In this document: positions 33,710 to 42,191 of the stretch, in pieces
Numbering within the stretch: position 1 is the first letter of the stretch
Layout of the letters: every line of letters begins with the position of its first letter
DNA from: Clostridia bacterium
Lineage (GTDB): Bacteria > Bacillota > Clostridia > Oscillospirales > CAG-382
DNA: 64,000 bases
NCBI GenBank assembly: GCA_017447445.1
Contig: JAFSNK010000038.1
Coordinates: forward strand, 1 to 64,000
Direction of reading: 5' to 3'
Notes under the pieces: generated by a model
What the model was told of the DNA's origin: nothing
Databases searched by the model: none
The model's input: the letters and a program-made list of their open reading frames with translations, nothing else
Position numbers and translations under genes: made by a program

Positions 33710-35116
33710 TTATTTTTTGAACCGGAATTCCTTTACGCAGAGATTGCCGAGCCGGGTGGCGACGTTCAGCACGCCTTCGGCGAGGTCGAAAGTCCAGTAT
33801 TGAGTGTGGCAGGTGTCCGCCTTGCGCAGGGTGAGCGTATATTTGCCGTTTTCGTAAGTATATGCGCCGTAGACCTCGAAAGGCATTTCGGAATTCAGTT
33901 TGGGATCCGACGGCACCTGCGTGGAATCGAACCCGCGCAGACTCGTACTGCTGCGGATGAACTCGCCTTCGCCGCATACGAACGCGCGCGTCCCGACGTC
34001 GGTGTAAAGCGTTACGCACGCCCGTCCGCCGCGCACCGCCAGCTTGCCGCCGCGTATATCCAGCCCGTTCGGCTCGAATCCGAACTCCGCTTCCGCTTCC
34101 GGCGCGGGCTCGCGCTTTTCCGGGGCGTAAAGCTCCGCGCAGCGGCGCTCCAGCGCGCAAACGTCGTGTTCGCCGGGGGCATATAATCCGTCCAGCATTT
34201 TGTTCACCGCGTTGAACTCCGCCACCGCGTCCGTCGATTCGCCGTAGAAGGCGAGCACGGTGTCCTCTTCGGGCAGCACGAACCCGATCTGCCCGTATGC
34301 GCCGTCGCCGCGGAAGCCGCCGCGCCCGTTCTGCCAGAACTGGAAGCCGTAGCCGCTGCTCCAGTCCTTCGAAGGGTGGTCTTTATACGTTTCGGTTATG
34401 CGGCTTGTCGCAAGGCGCAGATATTCCTCGCTCACCACGCGCTTGCCGTTGTAAACTCCCTTTTGCAGAAGCATCTGCAAAAACCGCGTCTCGGTCTCTA
34501 TATCCACCAGCAGACCGGTGCCGCCGAGGCAGGTCCCGTCCCGCGCGGAGCGCCATTCCGGCGTTTTCACGCCGAGCACGGAAAACAGCTTTTCTTCCAG
34601 CAGATCTGTAAGCTTGCGCCCGGTCACCCGCTCCGCCGCCGCCGCGGCGACGCAGGTCGCCGCCGTGCTGTAAACGAAAGTCGTGCCCGGCTCGAACTGC
34701 ATCGGGAAGGCGAAAAAGGTCTTCAACGCGTCGTCCGCCCAGCGCACGTCCTCCAAAGCGCATCTGCCGTGCCCGCAGCGCATTGTAAGCAGGTCGGCAA
34801 GCGTAAGCTTTTTAAGCCCTTCGGTAAGCGTGGGTGGCATTTTGTCGGCGAACAGCTCGCACATCTTCGTATCGGGCGAAAGCAGTCCTTCGTCGATGCA
34901 GATGCCGCAGGCGATCGAGGCGTAGGGTTTCGAGAGGGAATAGAGGTACATCGGTTCCGCGGCGCTGTACGGAGCGAAGGAAAGCGAAAGCACCGGTTCG
35001 CCGCCTTTAAGTATCTTTAACGCGCGCGGCGCCGTCTTTATCGCGTTGAAGGTATCCAGCATTTCTTCCACGGCGCGTGTGTTCACGTCCGCCCTTGCGA
35101 AAACTCGGTTTTCCAT
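33710..35116 (-). CDS. Serine hydrolase, class C beta-lactamase-like (copy B)
   Basis: A 468-residue protein of the beta-lactamase/penicillin-binding-like esterase family. The S-x-x-K active site is SLSK in MYLYSLSKPYASIA (serine near residue 73), and the Y-x-N-like second motif is VYSTA. No signal peptide is seen, so it may be cytoplasmic. A C-terminal beta domain (about 350-468) resembles lipocalin-like tails of such hydrolases. It is a paralog of the next gene, of the same length and domain order, and ends convergently with acpP. True beta-lactamase activity is unlikely given the cytoplasmic look; ester or peptide hydrolysis is more probable. Confidence 0.87.
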   Translation of the reverse strand: MENRVFARADVNTRAVEEMLDTFNAIKTAPRALKILKGGEPVLSLSFAPYSAAEPMYLYSLSKPYASIACGICIDEGLLSPDTKMCELFADKMPPTLTEGLKKLTLADLLTMRCGHGRCALEDVRWADDALKTFFAFPMQFEPGTTFVYSTAATCVAAAAAERVTGRKLTDLLEEKLFSVLGVKTPEWRSARDGTCLGGTGLLVDIETETRFLQMLLQKGVYNGKRVVSEEYLRLATSRITETYKDHPSKDWSSGYGFQFWQNGRGGFRGDGAYGQIGFVLPEEDTVLAFYGESTDAVAEFNAVNKMLDGLYAPGEHDVCALERRCAELYAPEKREPAPEAEAEFGFEPNGLDIRGGKLAVRGGRACVTLYTDVGTRAFVCGEGEFIRSSTSLRGFDSTQVPSDPKLNSEMPFEVYGAYTYENGKYTLTLRKADTCHTQYWTFDLAEGVLNVATRLGNLCVKEFRFKK

Positions 35117-35125
35117 ATTTTTCTC

Positions 35126-35160
35126 CTTTAATAAAGGGGCTCCGGAAAGCCCCTTTTATT
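35126..35160 (-). terminator. Hairpin between the two serine hydrolase genes
   Basis: On the minus strand AATAAAAGGGGCT pairs with AGCCCCTTTATT. It overlaps the stop region of the upstream hydrolase and could partly end transcription before the second paralog. Confidence 0.55.
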
Positions 35161-36563
35161 TACTGTTCTTCTTTTATTTCGGCAAGCGTGAATTCGCGCT
35201 CCGGCAGGTCGCCGACAAAAACTTTTATCCGCAGCTTTCCGCCGCCGAAATACCAGCGCTGAACGTGGCAGGTGTCGGCGTGGCGCAGAGTTATCAGCCA
35301 CCCGTTTTCGCTCTTTTCGTACGCGGCGAACACGCTCACACGCTCCAGCGAACCGGTGTCCGGGTCTAAAAAGCCGATATTCGGGTTGAGATTGCGCAGG
35401 ACGAGGTGATTAAGTATGTAATCGCCGCCGCCGCAGACGAACTCGTGCACGCCGTAATCGGTATAAAGCACGCAGTGCAGCAGGTTTTCGCCGTAAAGGC
35501 GTATCTTTTGCAGTCCGATGCCGTTTTCGCCGACTTCATATAAAACGTCGCCGCCGAACGGTTCGCTCTTCGCGGGGAGATAAAACGTCTCCGCGGTCTT
35601 TTCAAGCGCCGCCGCGTCGCCGTCGCCCGATTCGAGCTTGTCCAGCAGGGAATAGATGTGCAGCATCTCGGCGGCCATATTGCCGACCTCGCCCATATAT
35701 GACATAACTGTCCCGCGCTCCGGGAATACGAGCAGGAGCTGACCGAAAGCGCCGTCTCCGCGGAACCCCCCGCGGGAGTTCAGCCAGAACTGGAAGCCGT
35801 AGCCCGCCACCCAGTCCGGCGAGCCGTTGTTCACGTCCTGCGAATGCTTGGATGTGGCGAGACGGATGTATTCCTCGCTTAATATCCTTTCGCCGTTCCA
35901 AACCCCGCCGTTCGCCAGCATAAGCCCGAACTTCGTGATATCGTCGCTCGAAAGATAAAGCCCGGTGCCGCCGAGACAGCTTCCGTCGCCCGTTTCACGC
36001 CAGCGCGGCTTTTTTATGCCGAGCTTGGAAAACAACTTTTCGTAAAGGAAATCGACCGGCTTCATCCCCGTCGCCTTTTCGACGCAGGCGGCGCAGACGC
36101 AGGTCGCGCCGGTATTGTAGGCGAACTTCGTTCCCGGTCCGCAGGTAAGCGGCTGTTCGAAAAACGCCTTCACCGCGTCGTCCGCCCAGCGCATTTTATA
36201 AAGCTTGCATTCTTCGTGCCCGCTCTGCATCGAAAGCAGGTCGCGCAGTCGTATCCCGCGCGCGGCTTCGCTCATTTCCTCCGGCATACGCTCCGGCATA
36301 AGCTCGCTGACGACGGTATCGGGCGTAAGCAGCCCCATATCGCAGCAGACGCCGACCGCGGCGGAGGTGAAGGATTTCGAAAGCGAGTAGAGGTGCATCG
36401 GCATATCGAAGCGGTAGGGCGCCATACAGACCTTAACGGCGGGTTCGCCGTGTTTGTATATCTGCATCGCGCGCAGATTTATCCCGTCCGCCGCGCACGC
36501 CGCGATAAATTCGTTCACCGCGTCGGCGTTGAAGCCCTTTTTAACAAAAACGCGCTCTCCCAT
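35160..36563 (-). CDS. Serine hydrolase, class C beta-lactamase-like (copy A)
   Basis: A 467-residue paralog of the gene at 33710-35116. Shared features: SLSK active site (MHLYSLSKSFTSAAVG), the RDLLSMQSGHEECKLYKMRWADDAVKAFF segment that parallels LADLLTMRCGHGRCALEDVRWADDALKTFF in copy B, and the WxxGYGFQFWLNSRGGFRGDGAFGQ stretch. No signal peptide. The start follows GGAGCCCC. It is 13 bp after the NUDIX gene, so both belong to the 37 kb minus-strand operon. Confidence 0.87.
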   Translation of the reverse strand: MGERVFVKKGFNADAVNEFIAACAADGINLRAMQIYKHGEPAVKVCMAPYRFDMPMHLYSLSKSFTSAAVGVCCDMGLLTPDTVVSELMPERMPEEMSEAARGIRLRDLLSMQSGHEECKLYKMRWADDAVKAFFEQPLTCGPGTKFAYNTGATCVCAACVEKATGMKPVDFLYEKLFSKLGIKKPRWRETGDGSCLGGTGLYLSSDDITKFGLMLANGGVWNGERILSEEYIRLATSKHSQDVNNGSPDWVAGYGFQFWLNSRGGFRGDGAFGQLLLVFPERGTVMSYMGEVGNMAAEMLHIYSLLDKLESGDGDAAALEKTAETFYLPAKSEPFGGDVLYEVGENGIGLQKIRLYGENLLHCVLYTDYGVHEFVCGGGDYILNHLVLRNLNPNIGFLDPDTGSLERVSVFAAYEKSENGWLITLRHADTCHVQRWYFGGGKLRIKVFVGDLPEREFTLAEIKEEQ

Positions 36564-36576
36564 AGGGGCTCCTCCG

Positions 36577-37011
36577 TCAATCCATTTTGCCGAGATATAT
36601 CTCGTTGTTCTTGCCCAGGAAGTATTGCTTTATTATGTTGCGCATCGCCACTGGGTAAAGCTCCTCGTGAAGTATGTTGTCGATGGAGAGCCACTGCGTG
36701 CCGATCTGGTCTTCGTCGTAGTGGAGTTCTTTTTTGTCCAGCTCGCCCTTTACGGTGCAGATGAACATGAATTCTATGCGGTGAGTCTCTTCCTTAAAAG
36801 ATTCGCCGATAAACAGTATGCTCTTCGGCTCCACTTCAAGTCCGGTCTCCTCGCCCACCTCGCGTTTGAGCGCCTCCAGCATAAGCTCGTCCGGCTTCTG
36901 CTTGCCGCCCGGCAGAGTATAGTATTCCTTGCCGTCCTCGCCTTTCATTTTAACGGTGAGCAGCTTTGTGTTGTCAATTATCACCGCTTTGATCGAGTTT
37001 CTGATTTTCAT
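36577..37011 (-). CDS. NUDIX hydrolase
   Basis: A 144-residue NUDIX enzyme. The Nudix box is complete: GGKQKPDELMLEALKREVGE continued by ETGL matches GX5EX7REUXEEXGU. It cleaves nucleoside diphosphates linked to another group; the substrate cannot be told from the sequence. The start at 37011 lies within the end of the preceding gene, giving a 38-bp overlap and likely translational coupling. Confidence 0.9.
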   Translation of the reverse strand: MKIRNSIKAVIIDNTKLLTVKMKGEDGKEYYTLPGGKQKPDELMLEALKREVGEETGLEVEPKSILFIGESFKEETHRIEFMFICTVKGELDKKELHYDEDQIGTQWLSIDNILHEELYPVAMRNIIKQYFLGKNNEIYLGKMD

Positions 37012-37435
37012 CGTTCGAATATGCTCCGTTCCCGGTAATGGTTACCGAAAAATTCTTTTCCGTCGCGTTATAATACAGTATGACGATGCGCCCGCCGATC
37101 TCCGCTTCCCGCGGGAAGGCGCCCGCGGTGAATTCCGCGCCGCATTTTTCTTTAAGAAGGTCCGCGTATCCGTCGATCTGTTCCCCGGTCACGCCTTCGT
37201 AATAAGCCGCGCAGGAACCGCCGCTTTCGGTGAACGAGCGCGCTTTCGCGGGGAATTCGGGGATCCCTTCGGTAAGCGGGCAATCTTCCCAGCGCGAAGT
37301 CTTTTTACTGCCGGATACCGCCGCGACGGCGGCGAGTATCAGCCCGAGTATAACTATCGCCGAAACGGCGTATATTATTTCTTTTTTGCGGCGCGACACA
37401 AATCCGCGCAGGGCGGGGAGGATCTTACCGTTCAT
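36974..37435 (-). CDS. Small single-pass membrane protein of unknown function
   Basis: A 153-residue protein with one membrane segment (about residues 20-42) and an outside domain carrying two cysteines (SCAAYYEG, KCGAEF) that could pair. An acidic segment EGIPEFPAKARSF and a GGRIVILYYNATEKNFSVTIT sheet suggest a small alpha/beta domain of the DUF6591 sort, but I am not certain. Its ATG overlaps the upstream stop (TGATG), so it is coupled to the surface protein gene. Confidence 0.78.
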   Translation of the reverse strand: MNGKILPALRGFVSRRKKEIIYAVSAIVILGLILAAVAAVSGSKKTSRWEDCPLTEGIPEFPAKARSFTESGGSCAAYYEGVTGEQIDGYADLLKEKCGAEFTAGAFPREAEIGGRIVILYYNATEKNFSVTITGNGAYSNDENQKLDQSGDN

Positions 37436-39672
37436 CAATATTTCTCCTGGCGCCATTTAACTATAAACAGCGCCGCAGCCCCCGCGAGAGCCACGAATAT
37501 TATCGCCAGCACCGGGCCGGTCTTTCCGCTTCCGCCGGAGTCGTTTTCGTTGGATTTCGCCGCGGCGAACGAAGCGTTCACGGTGTGCTTCTGCGAGGTC
37601 ACCTTAAAGGAATACTGGAAAGTCGTCTTCCCGGCGGCTTCGCCGATCTCCACGCCGTCCACGCGCAGCGAGGATATGGTGTAGCCCTCGTGGGCGTTCA
37701 CGTAGAAGGTGTAATCGTCCCCGGTCTTCTGCACGTTGTTGTAGGGCGACGCGATAAGGTCGCCGCCTTCTCCGGAATCCAGCGCGATCTCGGGCGCTTC
37801 GCCGGTCTCTTTAACAAGCACGTATGCGCCTTCGTTCCCGTAGGGAAGCGGGCCGACGGTGCCGTCCGACGCGCCCTTAAAGGAGCTCGCCGCGCCTTCT
37901 TTGTCGTAGAGTTCCACGTTCGCGCTGTCGTAAAGCTTTAACTGTACGCTTTCCCCGGCGAACAGCGCGCCGGTCTTTAAGAACACGGTGGAGCCCTCCG
38001 GCATCCCGAGCCCGAAATCGAAAGAATACATCGCGAACGGTATCGCGTCGGGCTTGCCGAGTTTAAGCAGACCGCCCACGGTGTTGTAGGTCTCGCCGCT
38101 GTTTACGCGGGTGATCTCCATATTCGCGGAGGAAGCGCCGCCGTCGAAGGGTACTCCGGTGGGGATTATCACGCTGCCGTGTATCCCGCGGAACTCCACC
38201 GCCTTGCCTTTGGTCTCGGAGGCGATCTTTTCGAACACCTCGCGCAAAACGGTGTGCTGAACAGACACGTCGACGACTATCTGTTCCTCGTCCCAGTCTA
38301 TGTCCTTGACCGAAATGCCGTCCGCGGCGGGAGTGTCGTTTTCGGGCTTGAAGGTCACTATCACCTGCGTGTCGGCGGTCACCTTGAATTTGTATTTGTT
38401 GTTCGCAAGCTCTTTGTTCTCGCCGCCTACACGGAAGTAGTCGACAACGTATCCGTCGTCCGGCGTAACGGTAAAGCTGAGCTCGTCGCCGTCCGCGGCT
38501 TTGATCAGCGTGCCGTTGCCGCCGCCGATCGTCTGAGTGCCCACCGCGAGCTTGCCGTTGGAGCCGACGTTCACGCGGACGCTGAATTCTTCTTTCACGA
38601 CGGGCGTCGTGCCCGCGGCGGAAACTTTTATCTCTATCGTAACGTTTTCGGTTATTTCCGCGCTGTATACTCCGCCCTGCGCCGTTATCGCCTTGCCGCC
38701 GACTGTCACCGAATCGAGCTTGTAGTTGAGCGAGGGGTTGACCGTGAATTTAAGAGTCGATTCCGAACGGCAGTCGATCCCGTCGGTATATTCGCCCGCG
38801 CCGGGGTTCTTTATGCTCTTGTACCCGGTCGCCGTGACCGTCGCGGGGCCGCGGAGCTTAAAGGTGACGTGGACCATATCGTAGGAGAAGATTATCCCGG
38901 TGTTCGTCTCTATGGTGAAGGTGTATTCGTTGGAGAGCAGGGGAACGTTCGCTCCGTTCACCGTGAATCCGGCTTTTTCCGGATCGAATTCGGTGCCGCC
39001 TATGTCGAATCTCACCGTTACCTGCGTTCCCGCCATTATCGAAAGCGGTGCGGAATAGGTTTCCTCCTCGCCGTCGCCGGATCTAACGGTGACCGAGTCG
39101 GCGCCGAAGGAATCTATGGTAAGAGATACCGGCTCCGACTTGCGGGTGGTAGAGGCGGAAACGGTTATGTTGTCTTTTTTGTTCGGAGTCAGCTCAAAGC
39201 TGCTTTCGGTCTTATCGGTCACCTGCATCGGCACCACGCAGACTACCGAATCCAGCTCGTAATGCTCCGCCGCGACCACACGCACCGAAACGGTGGCTTC
39301 GGTGCCGACGTATTCCGTCGCGGGGGTATCCGACCCGGCGAAATAGCACAGCGCGCTCCCGGCGTTGCCGTTGACCACAAAGGTTATGCGGTAGGAATCC
39401 GGGTCGACCGGGTCTTCGGAGGAACCGTCCTCGGAATCATCGGCGCCGGATCCTTCTCCGCCCGACGACGAATCTTCGGACGTATCGCCGCCTTCGGAGC
39501 TGTCGTCCCCCGTTCCGGAGGAATCCTCGACGGCAGCCGAGCTTTCGTCGCCCGCGGGCTGCGAGCTTTCGTCCTCGCCTTCGGCAAAAACGGCGGCGCC
39601 GAACACGGCGAGCGCCGTCATCAGCGCGAGCAGGACCGCGATAATTGTTTTGATTCTGGAAATATGTTTCAT
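37435..39672 (-). CDS. Cell-surface protein with Ser/Asp linker and C-terminal membrane anchor
   Basis: A 745-residue secreted protein: signal peptide (1-30), a Ser/Glu/Asp-rich low-complexity linker (about 31-85), several beta domains of which at least three look like InlB-B/Big-type repeats (YRITFVVNGNAGSAL, VHVTFKLRGPATVTATG, FSVRVNVGSNGKLAVGTQTI), and a C-terminal membrane segment (about 718-738) ending KWRQEKY. There is no LPxTG motif. The start at 39672 with GGAGGCAAC ahead is preferred to an upstream ATG at 39738, which lies outside the likely transcript. It is the first gene of the minus-strand operon. Confidence 0.83.
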   Translation of the reverse strand: MKHISRIKTIIAVLLALMTALAVFGAAVFAEGEDESSQPAGDESSAAVEDSSGTGDDSSEGGDTSEDSSSGGEGSGADDSEDGSSEDPVDPDSYRITFVVNGNAGSALCYFAGSDTPATEYVGTEATVSVRVVAAEHYELDSVVCVVPMQVTDKTESSFELTPNKKDNITVSASTTRKSEPVSLTIDSFGADSVTVRSGDGEEETYSAPLSIMAGTQVTVRFDIGGTEFDPEKAGFTVNGANVPLLSNEYTFTIETNTGIIFSYDMVHVTFKLRGPATVTATGYKSIKNPGAGEYTDGIDCRSESTLKFTVNPSLNYKLDSVTVGGKAITAQGGVYSAEITENVTIEIKVSAAGTTPVVKEEFSVRVNVGSNGKLAVGTQTIGGGNGTLIKAADGDELSFTVTPDDGYVVDYFRVGGENKELANNKYKFKVTADTQVIVTFKPENDTPAADGISVKDIDWDEEQIVVDVSVQHTVLREVFEKIASETKGKAVEFRGIHGSVIIPTGVPFDGGASSANMEITRVNSGETYNTVGGLLKLGKPDAIPFAMYSFDFGLGMPEGSTVFLKTGALFAGESVQLKLYDSANVELYDKEGAASSFKGASDGTVGPLPYGNEGAYVLVKETGEAPEIALDSGEGGDLIASPYNNVQKTGDDYTFYVNAHEGYTISSLRVDGVEIGEAAGKTTFQYSFKVTSQKHTVNASFAAAKSNENDSGGSGKTGPVLAIIFVALAGAAALFIVKWRQEKY

Positions 39673-39700
39673 GTTGCCTCCGTAAAAAACGACTCTGCGA

Positions 39701-39729
39701 TTGACAATTCGCTTTGAATCTGTTATACT
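39701..39729 (+). promoter_or_regulatory. Sigma-A promoter of proS
   Basis: TTGACA (39701-39706) and TATACT (39724-39729) with a 17-bp spacer, 100 bp before proS. It faces the minus-strand promoter at 39752-39779. Confidence 0.85.
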
Positions 39730-39751
39730 ACCGTTCAAGGTGCTAATCTAT

Positions 39752-39779
39752 ATTATAATGATATTTTATGATAATGCAA
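39752..39779 (-). promoter_or_regulatory. Promoter of the surface-protein operon
   Basis: On the minus strand TTGCAT (39779-39774) and TATAAT (39757-39752), 16-bp spacer, 80 bp upstream of the start at 39672. The transcript would run through the proS promoter. Confidence 0.65.
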
Positions 39780-39829
39780 CACCTCACAGCAAAAAGAAAG
39801 TAATTTTTTGACCGAAAGGACTGAAAAAA

Positions 39830-41266
39830 GTGGCAGACAAAAAATTTGTCGAGGATATCACCTCCATGGAGGTCGATTTCGCCCAGTGGTACACCGACAT
39901 CGTTAAAAAGGCGGAGCTGGTGGATTATTCCGGCGTTAAGGGGTGTATGATCATCCGCCCCTACGGATACGCCATCTGGGAAAATATCCAGCGCATACTC
40001 GACGCGGAGTTCAAAAAGCTCGGGCACGAAAACGTTTATATGCCCATGTTCATCCCGGAATCGCTGCTCCAGCGCGAAAAGGACCACGTGGAGGGCTTCG
40101 CCCCCGAATGCGCGTGGGTGACCATCGGCGGGCAGAACCAGTTAAGCGAAAAGCTTTGCGTCCGCCCGACTTCCGAAACTCTTTTCTGCGAGCATTACAG
40201 GAATATAATCCATTCCTACCGCGATCTGCCGAAGCTTTATAACCAGTGGTGCAACGTCGTGCGGTGGGAAAAGACCACGCGCCCGTTCCTGCGCACCTCC
40301 GAATTCCTGTGGCAGGAGGGGCACACGATGCACGAGACGGAGGAAGAGGCGCGCGCGGAAACGCTGCGTATGCTGGACGTCTATTCCGATTTCTACGAAA
40401 AAACGCTGGCGATACCCGTCGTGCGGGGCAGAAAGACCGAAAAGGAAAAATTCGCCGGCGCGGTGGAGACCTACACAGTCGAACCGATGATGCACAACGG
40501 ATTCGCGCTGCAGGGCGGCACCACGCACTATTTCGGCGACGGTTTTGCAAAAGCGTTCGACATAACCTTTACCGACCGCGAGAACAACATAAAACACCCG
40601 CACCAGACCTCGTGGGGGGTTTCCACCCGTATGATCGGCGCCATTATAATGGCTCACGGCGACGACAACGGCCTGGTGCTCCCGCCCGCCGTCGCGCCGG
40701 TACAGCTTGCGATAATCCCGGTCGCCCAGCACAAGGAGGGCGTTCTGGAAAAAGCGCGCGAGCTTGCGGAAGCCCTTTCGGCGAAGTTCCGCGTAAAGCT
40801 GGACGACAGCGAGAACAGCACCGGCTGGAAATTCTCGCAGTACGAGATGAAGGGCGTGCCGCTGCGTCTGGAGATCGGCCCGAGAGATATCGAGAACAAT
40901 TCCTGCGTGCTCGTTTCCCGCGTCACGCGTGAGAAATCGTTCGTCTCGCTCGACGGGCTGGAAAACGCGGTCGCCGAAGCGCTTGCCAAGGTCCACGACG
41001 AGCTTTACGCCCGCGCCGCGGAAAACCTTAAAAACCGCACGTCGGTCGCGCACAACTACGAGGAATTCCTTAAAACGGCCGAAGAAAAAAGCGGCTTCAT
41101 AAAAGCGATGTGGTGCGGCGACAGCGCCTGCGAGGACAAGATAAAGGACGATACCGGCGGCGTGAAATCGCGCTGCATCCCCTTCGAGGAGGAGCATATC
41201 GGCGACGTCTGCGTCTGCTGCGGCAAGCCCGCGAAGCATATGGTGGTCTGGGGCAGACAGTATTGA
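39830..41266 (+). CDS. proS: Prolyl-tRNA synthetase, short (archaeal/eukaryotic-like) form
   Basis: A 478-residue class II synthetase that charges tRNA-Pro. The length, absence of the INS editing domain and start [24 protein letters not shown] are those of the ProS type 3/short form found in many Clostridia. Motif 2 ([26 protein letters not shown]) and the motif 3 region ([21 protein letters not shown]) are present, and the C-terminal zinc-type domain has [11 protein letters not shown] with CVCCGKPA. It uses a GTG start after GAAAGGA. Lack of an editing domain makes a separate Cys-tRNA(Pro) deacylase useful; one is encoded at 51173. Confidence 0.95.
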   Translation: MADKKFVEDITSMEVDFAQWYTDIVKKAELVDYSGVKGCMIIRPYGYAIWENIQRILDAEFKKLGHENVYMPMFIPESLLQREKDHVEGFAPECAWVTIGGQNQLSEKLCVRPTSETLFCEHYRNIIHSYRDLPKLYNQWCNVVRWEKTTRPFLRTSEFLWQEGHTMHETEEEARAETLRMLDVYSDFYEKTLAIPVVRGRKTEKEKFAGAVETYTVEPMMHNGFALQGGTTHYFGDGFAKAFDITFTDRENNIKHPHQTSWGVSTRMIGAIIMAHGDDNGLVLPPAVAPVQLAIIPVAQHKEGVLEKARELAEALSAKFRVKLDDSENSTGWKFSQYEMKGVPLRLEIGPRDIENNSCVLVSRVTREKSFVSLDGLENAVAEALAKVHDELYARAAENLKNRTSVAHNYEEFLKTAEEKSGFIKAMWCGDSACEDKIKDDTGGVKSRCIPFEEEHIGDVCVCCGKPAKHMVVWGRQY

Positions 41267-41274
41267 ATAAAACT

Positions 41275-41306
41275 TACGGGGGAGGGACGTTTTCTTCCCC
41301 CATTTT
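41275..41306 (+). terminator. Weak hairpin after proS
   Basis: GGGGGA pairs with TCCCCC across a twelve-base loop and is followed by ATTTTG. T run is short, so it may not be a real stop before the next gene. Confidence 0.3.
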
Positions 41307-41315
41307 GAGGTAATT

Positions 41316-42191
41316 ATGAAGATCTCCACCGAAATAAACTCCATTTCGCAGTTCGTCGGGATGGAGGACGCCGTGCGCATCGTCGCGGACGCGGGCTTCG
41401 ACGCCTGGGATTTTTCGATGCACGTTATGGCGGGATACAACTGGAGCACCGGCGAATACGCTCCGCCGGAGCATCCGCTTAACGGCGACGGGTATCTGGA
41501 ATACGCCGAAAAGCTGGGGCGCATCGGCAGGGAGAACGGCATCGTCTGCAACCAGTCGCATTCGCCCTATCCGGTATTTGTCCCGCAGATCGCGCAGAAG
41601 GCGCACCGCGCGCTCGAATGCACCGCCGCCGCCGGAGGCGGGATATGCGTTATCCACCCGCACAACAACAAAACGCCCGAGGAGAACGCGGAATATTTCA
41701 AAGAATTCCTGCCCACGGCGAAAAAGCTGGGCGTTAAGATCGCCTGCGAGAATATGTATAACTGGGACGAAGCCGCGGGGCACACCGCCCCCGCCGCCTG
41801 CTCCGACCCGGCGAACTTCACGGCGCATATCGACGCGGTGAACGATCCTTATCTTGTCGCCTGCCTCGATATCGGCCACGCGGAGATGATGCACTGGTTC
41901 GGCGTTTCGGCGGCGGATATGGCGCGCGCTCTTGGCGGAAAACGGCTTAAAGCGCTGCATATACACGATAACGACCGCCGCGGCGACAAGCACCAGATCC
42001 CGTTTTCGATGGACATAGATTTCGAACCGGTGGTCAAGGCACTGCACGATATAAACTACACCGGGTACTTCACGCTTGAATCCGCAAGCTACCTGCGCAA
42101 ATACTCGCCGGACGATATAAAGGGCGGCGTTAAGAAAATGGCGCAGGCGGCAAGAAGACTTGCGGATATGTTCGAAAGTCTGGATAAATAA
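41316..42191 (+). CDS. Sugar phosphate isomerase/epimerase (xylose isomerase-like TIM barrel)
   Basis: A 291-residue AP-endonuclease-2/xylose isomerase-like TIM barrel. Metal-binding residues are recognisable in ICVIHPHNN, IACENMYNW, CLDIGHAEMMHW, ALHIHDNDRRGDKHQIP and FTLESASY. Family members isomerise or epimerise sugars, inositol derivatives or hydroxypyruvate; the precise substrate is not shown. It lies 49 bp after proS and its stop overlaps the U32 peptidase start, so it could be read from the proS promoter. Confidence 0.87.
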   Translation: MKISTEINSISQFVGMEDAVRIVADAGFDAWDFSMHVMAGYNWSTGEYAPPEHPLNGDGYLEYAEKLGRIGRENGIVCNQSHSPYPVFVPQIAQKAHRALECTAAAGGGICVIHPHNNKTPEENAEYFKEFLPTAKKLGVKIACENMYNWDEAAGHTAPAACSDPANFTAHIDAVNDPYLVACLDIGHAEMMHWFGVSAADMARALGGKRLKALHIHDNDRRGDKHQIPFSMDIDFEPVVKALHDINYTGYFTLESASYLRKYSPDDIKGGVKKMAQAARRLADMFESLDK

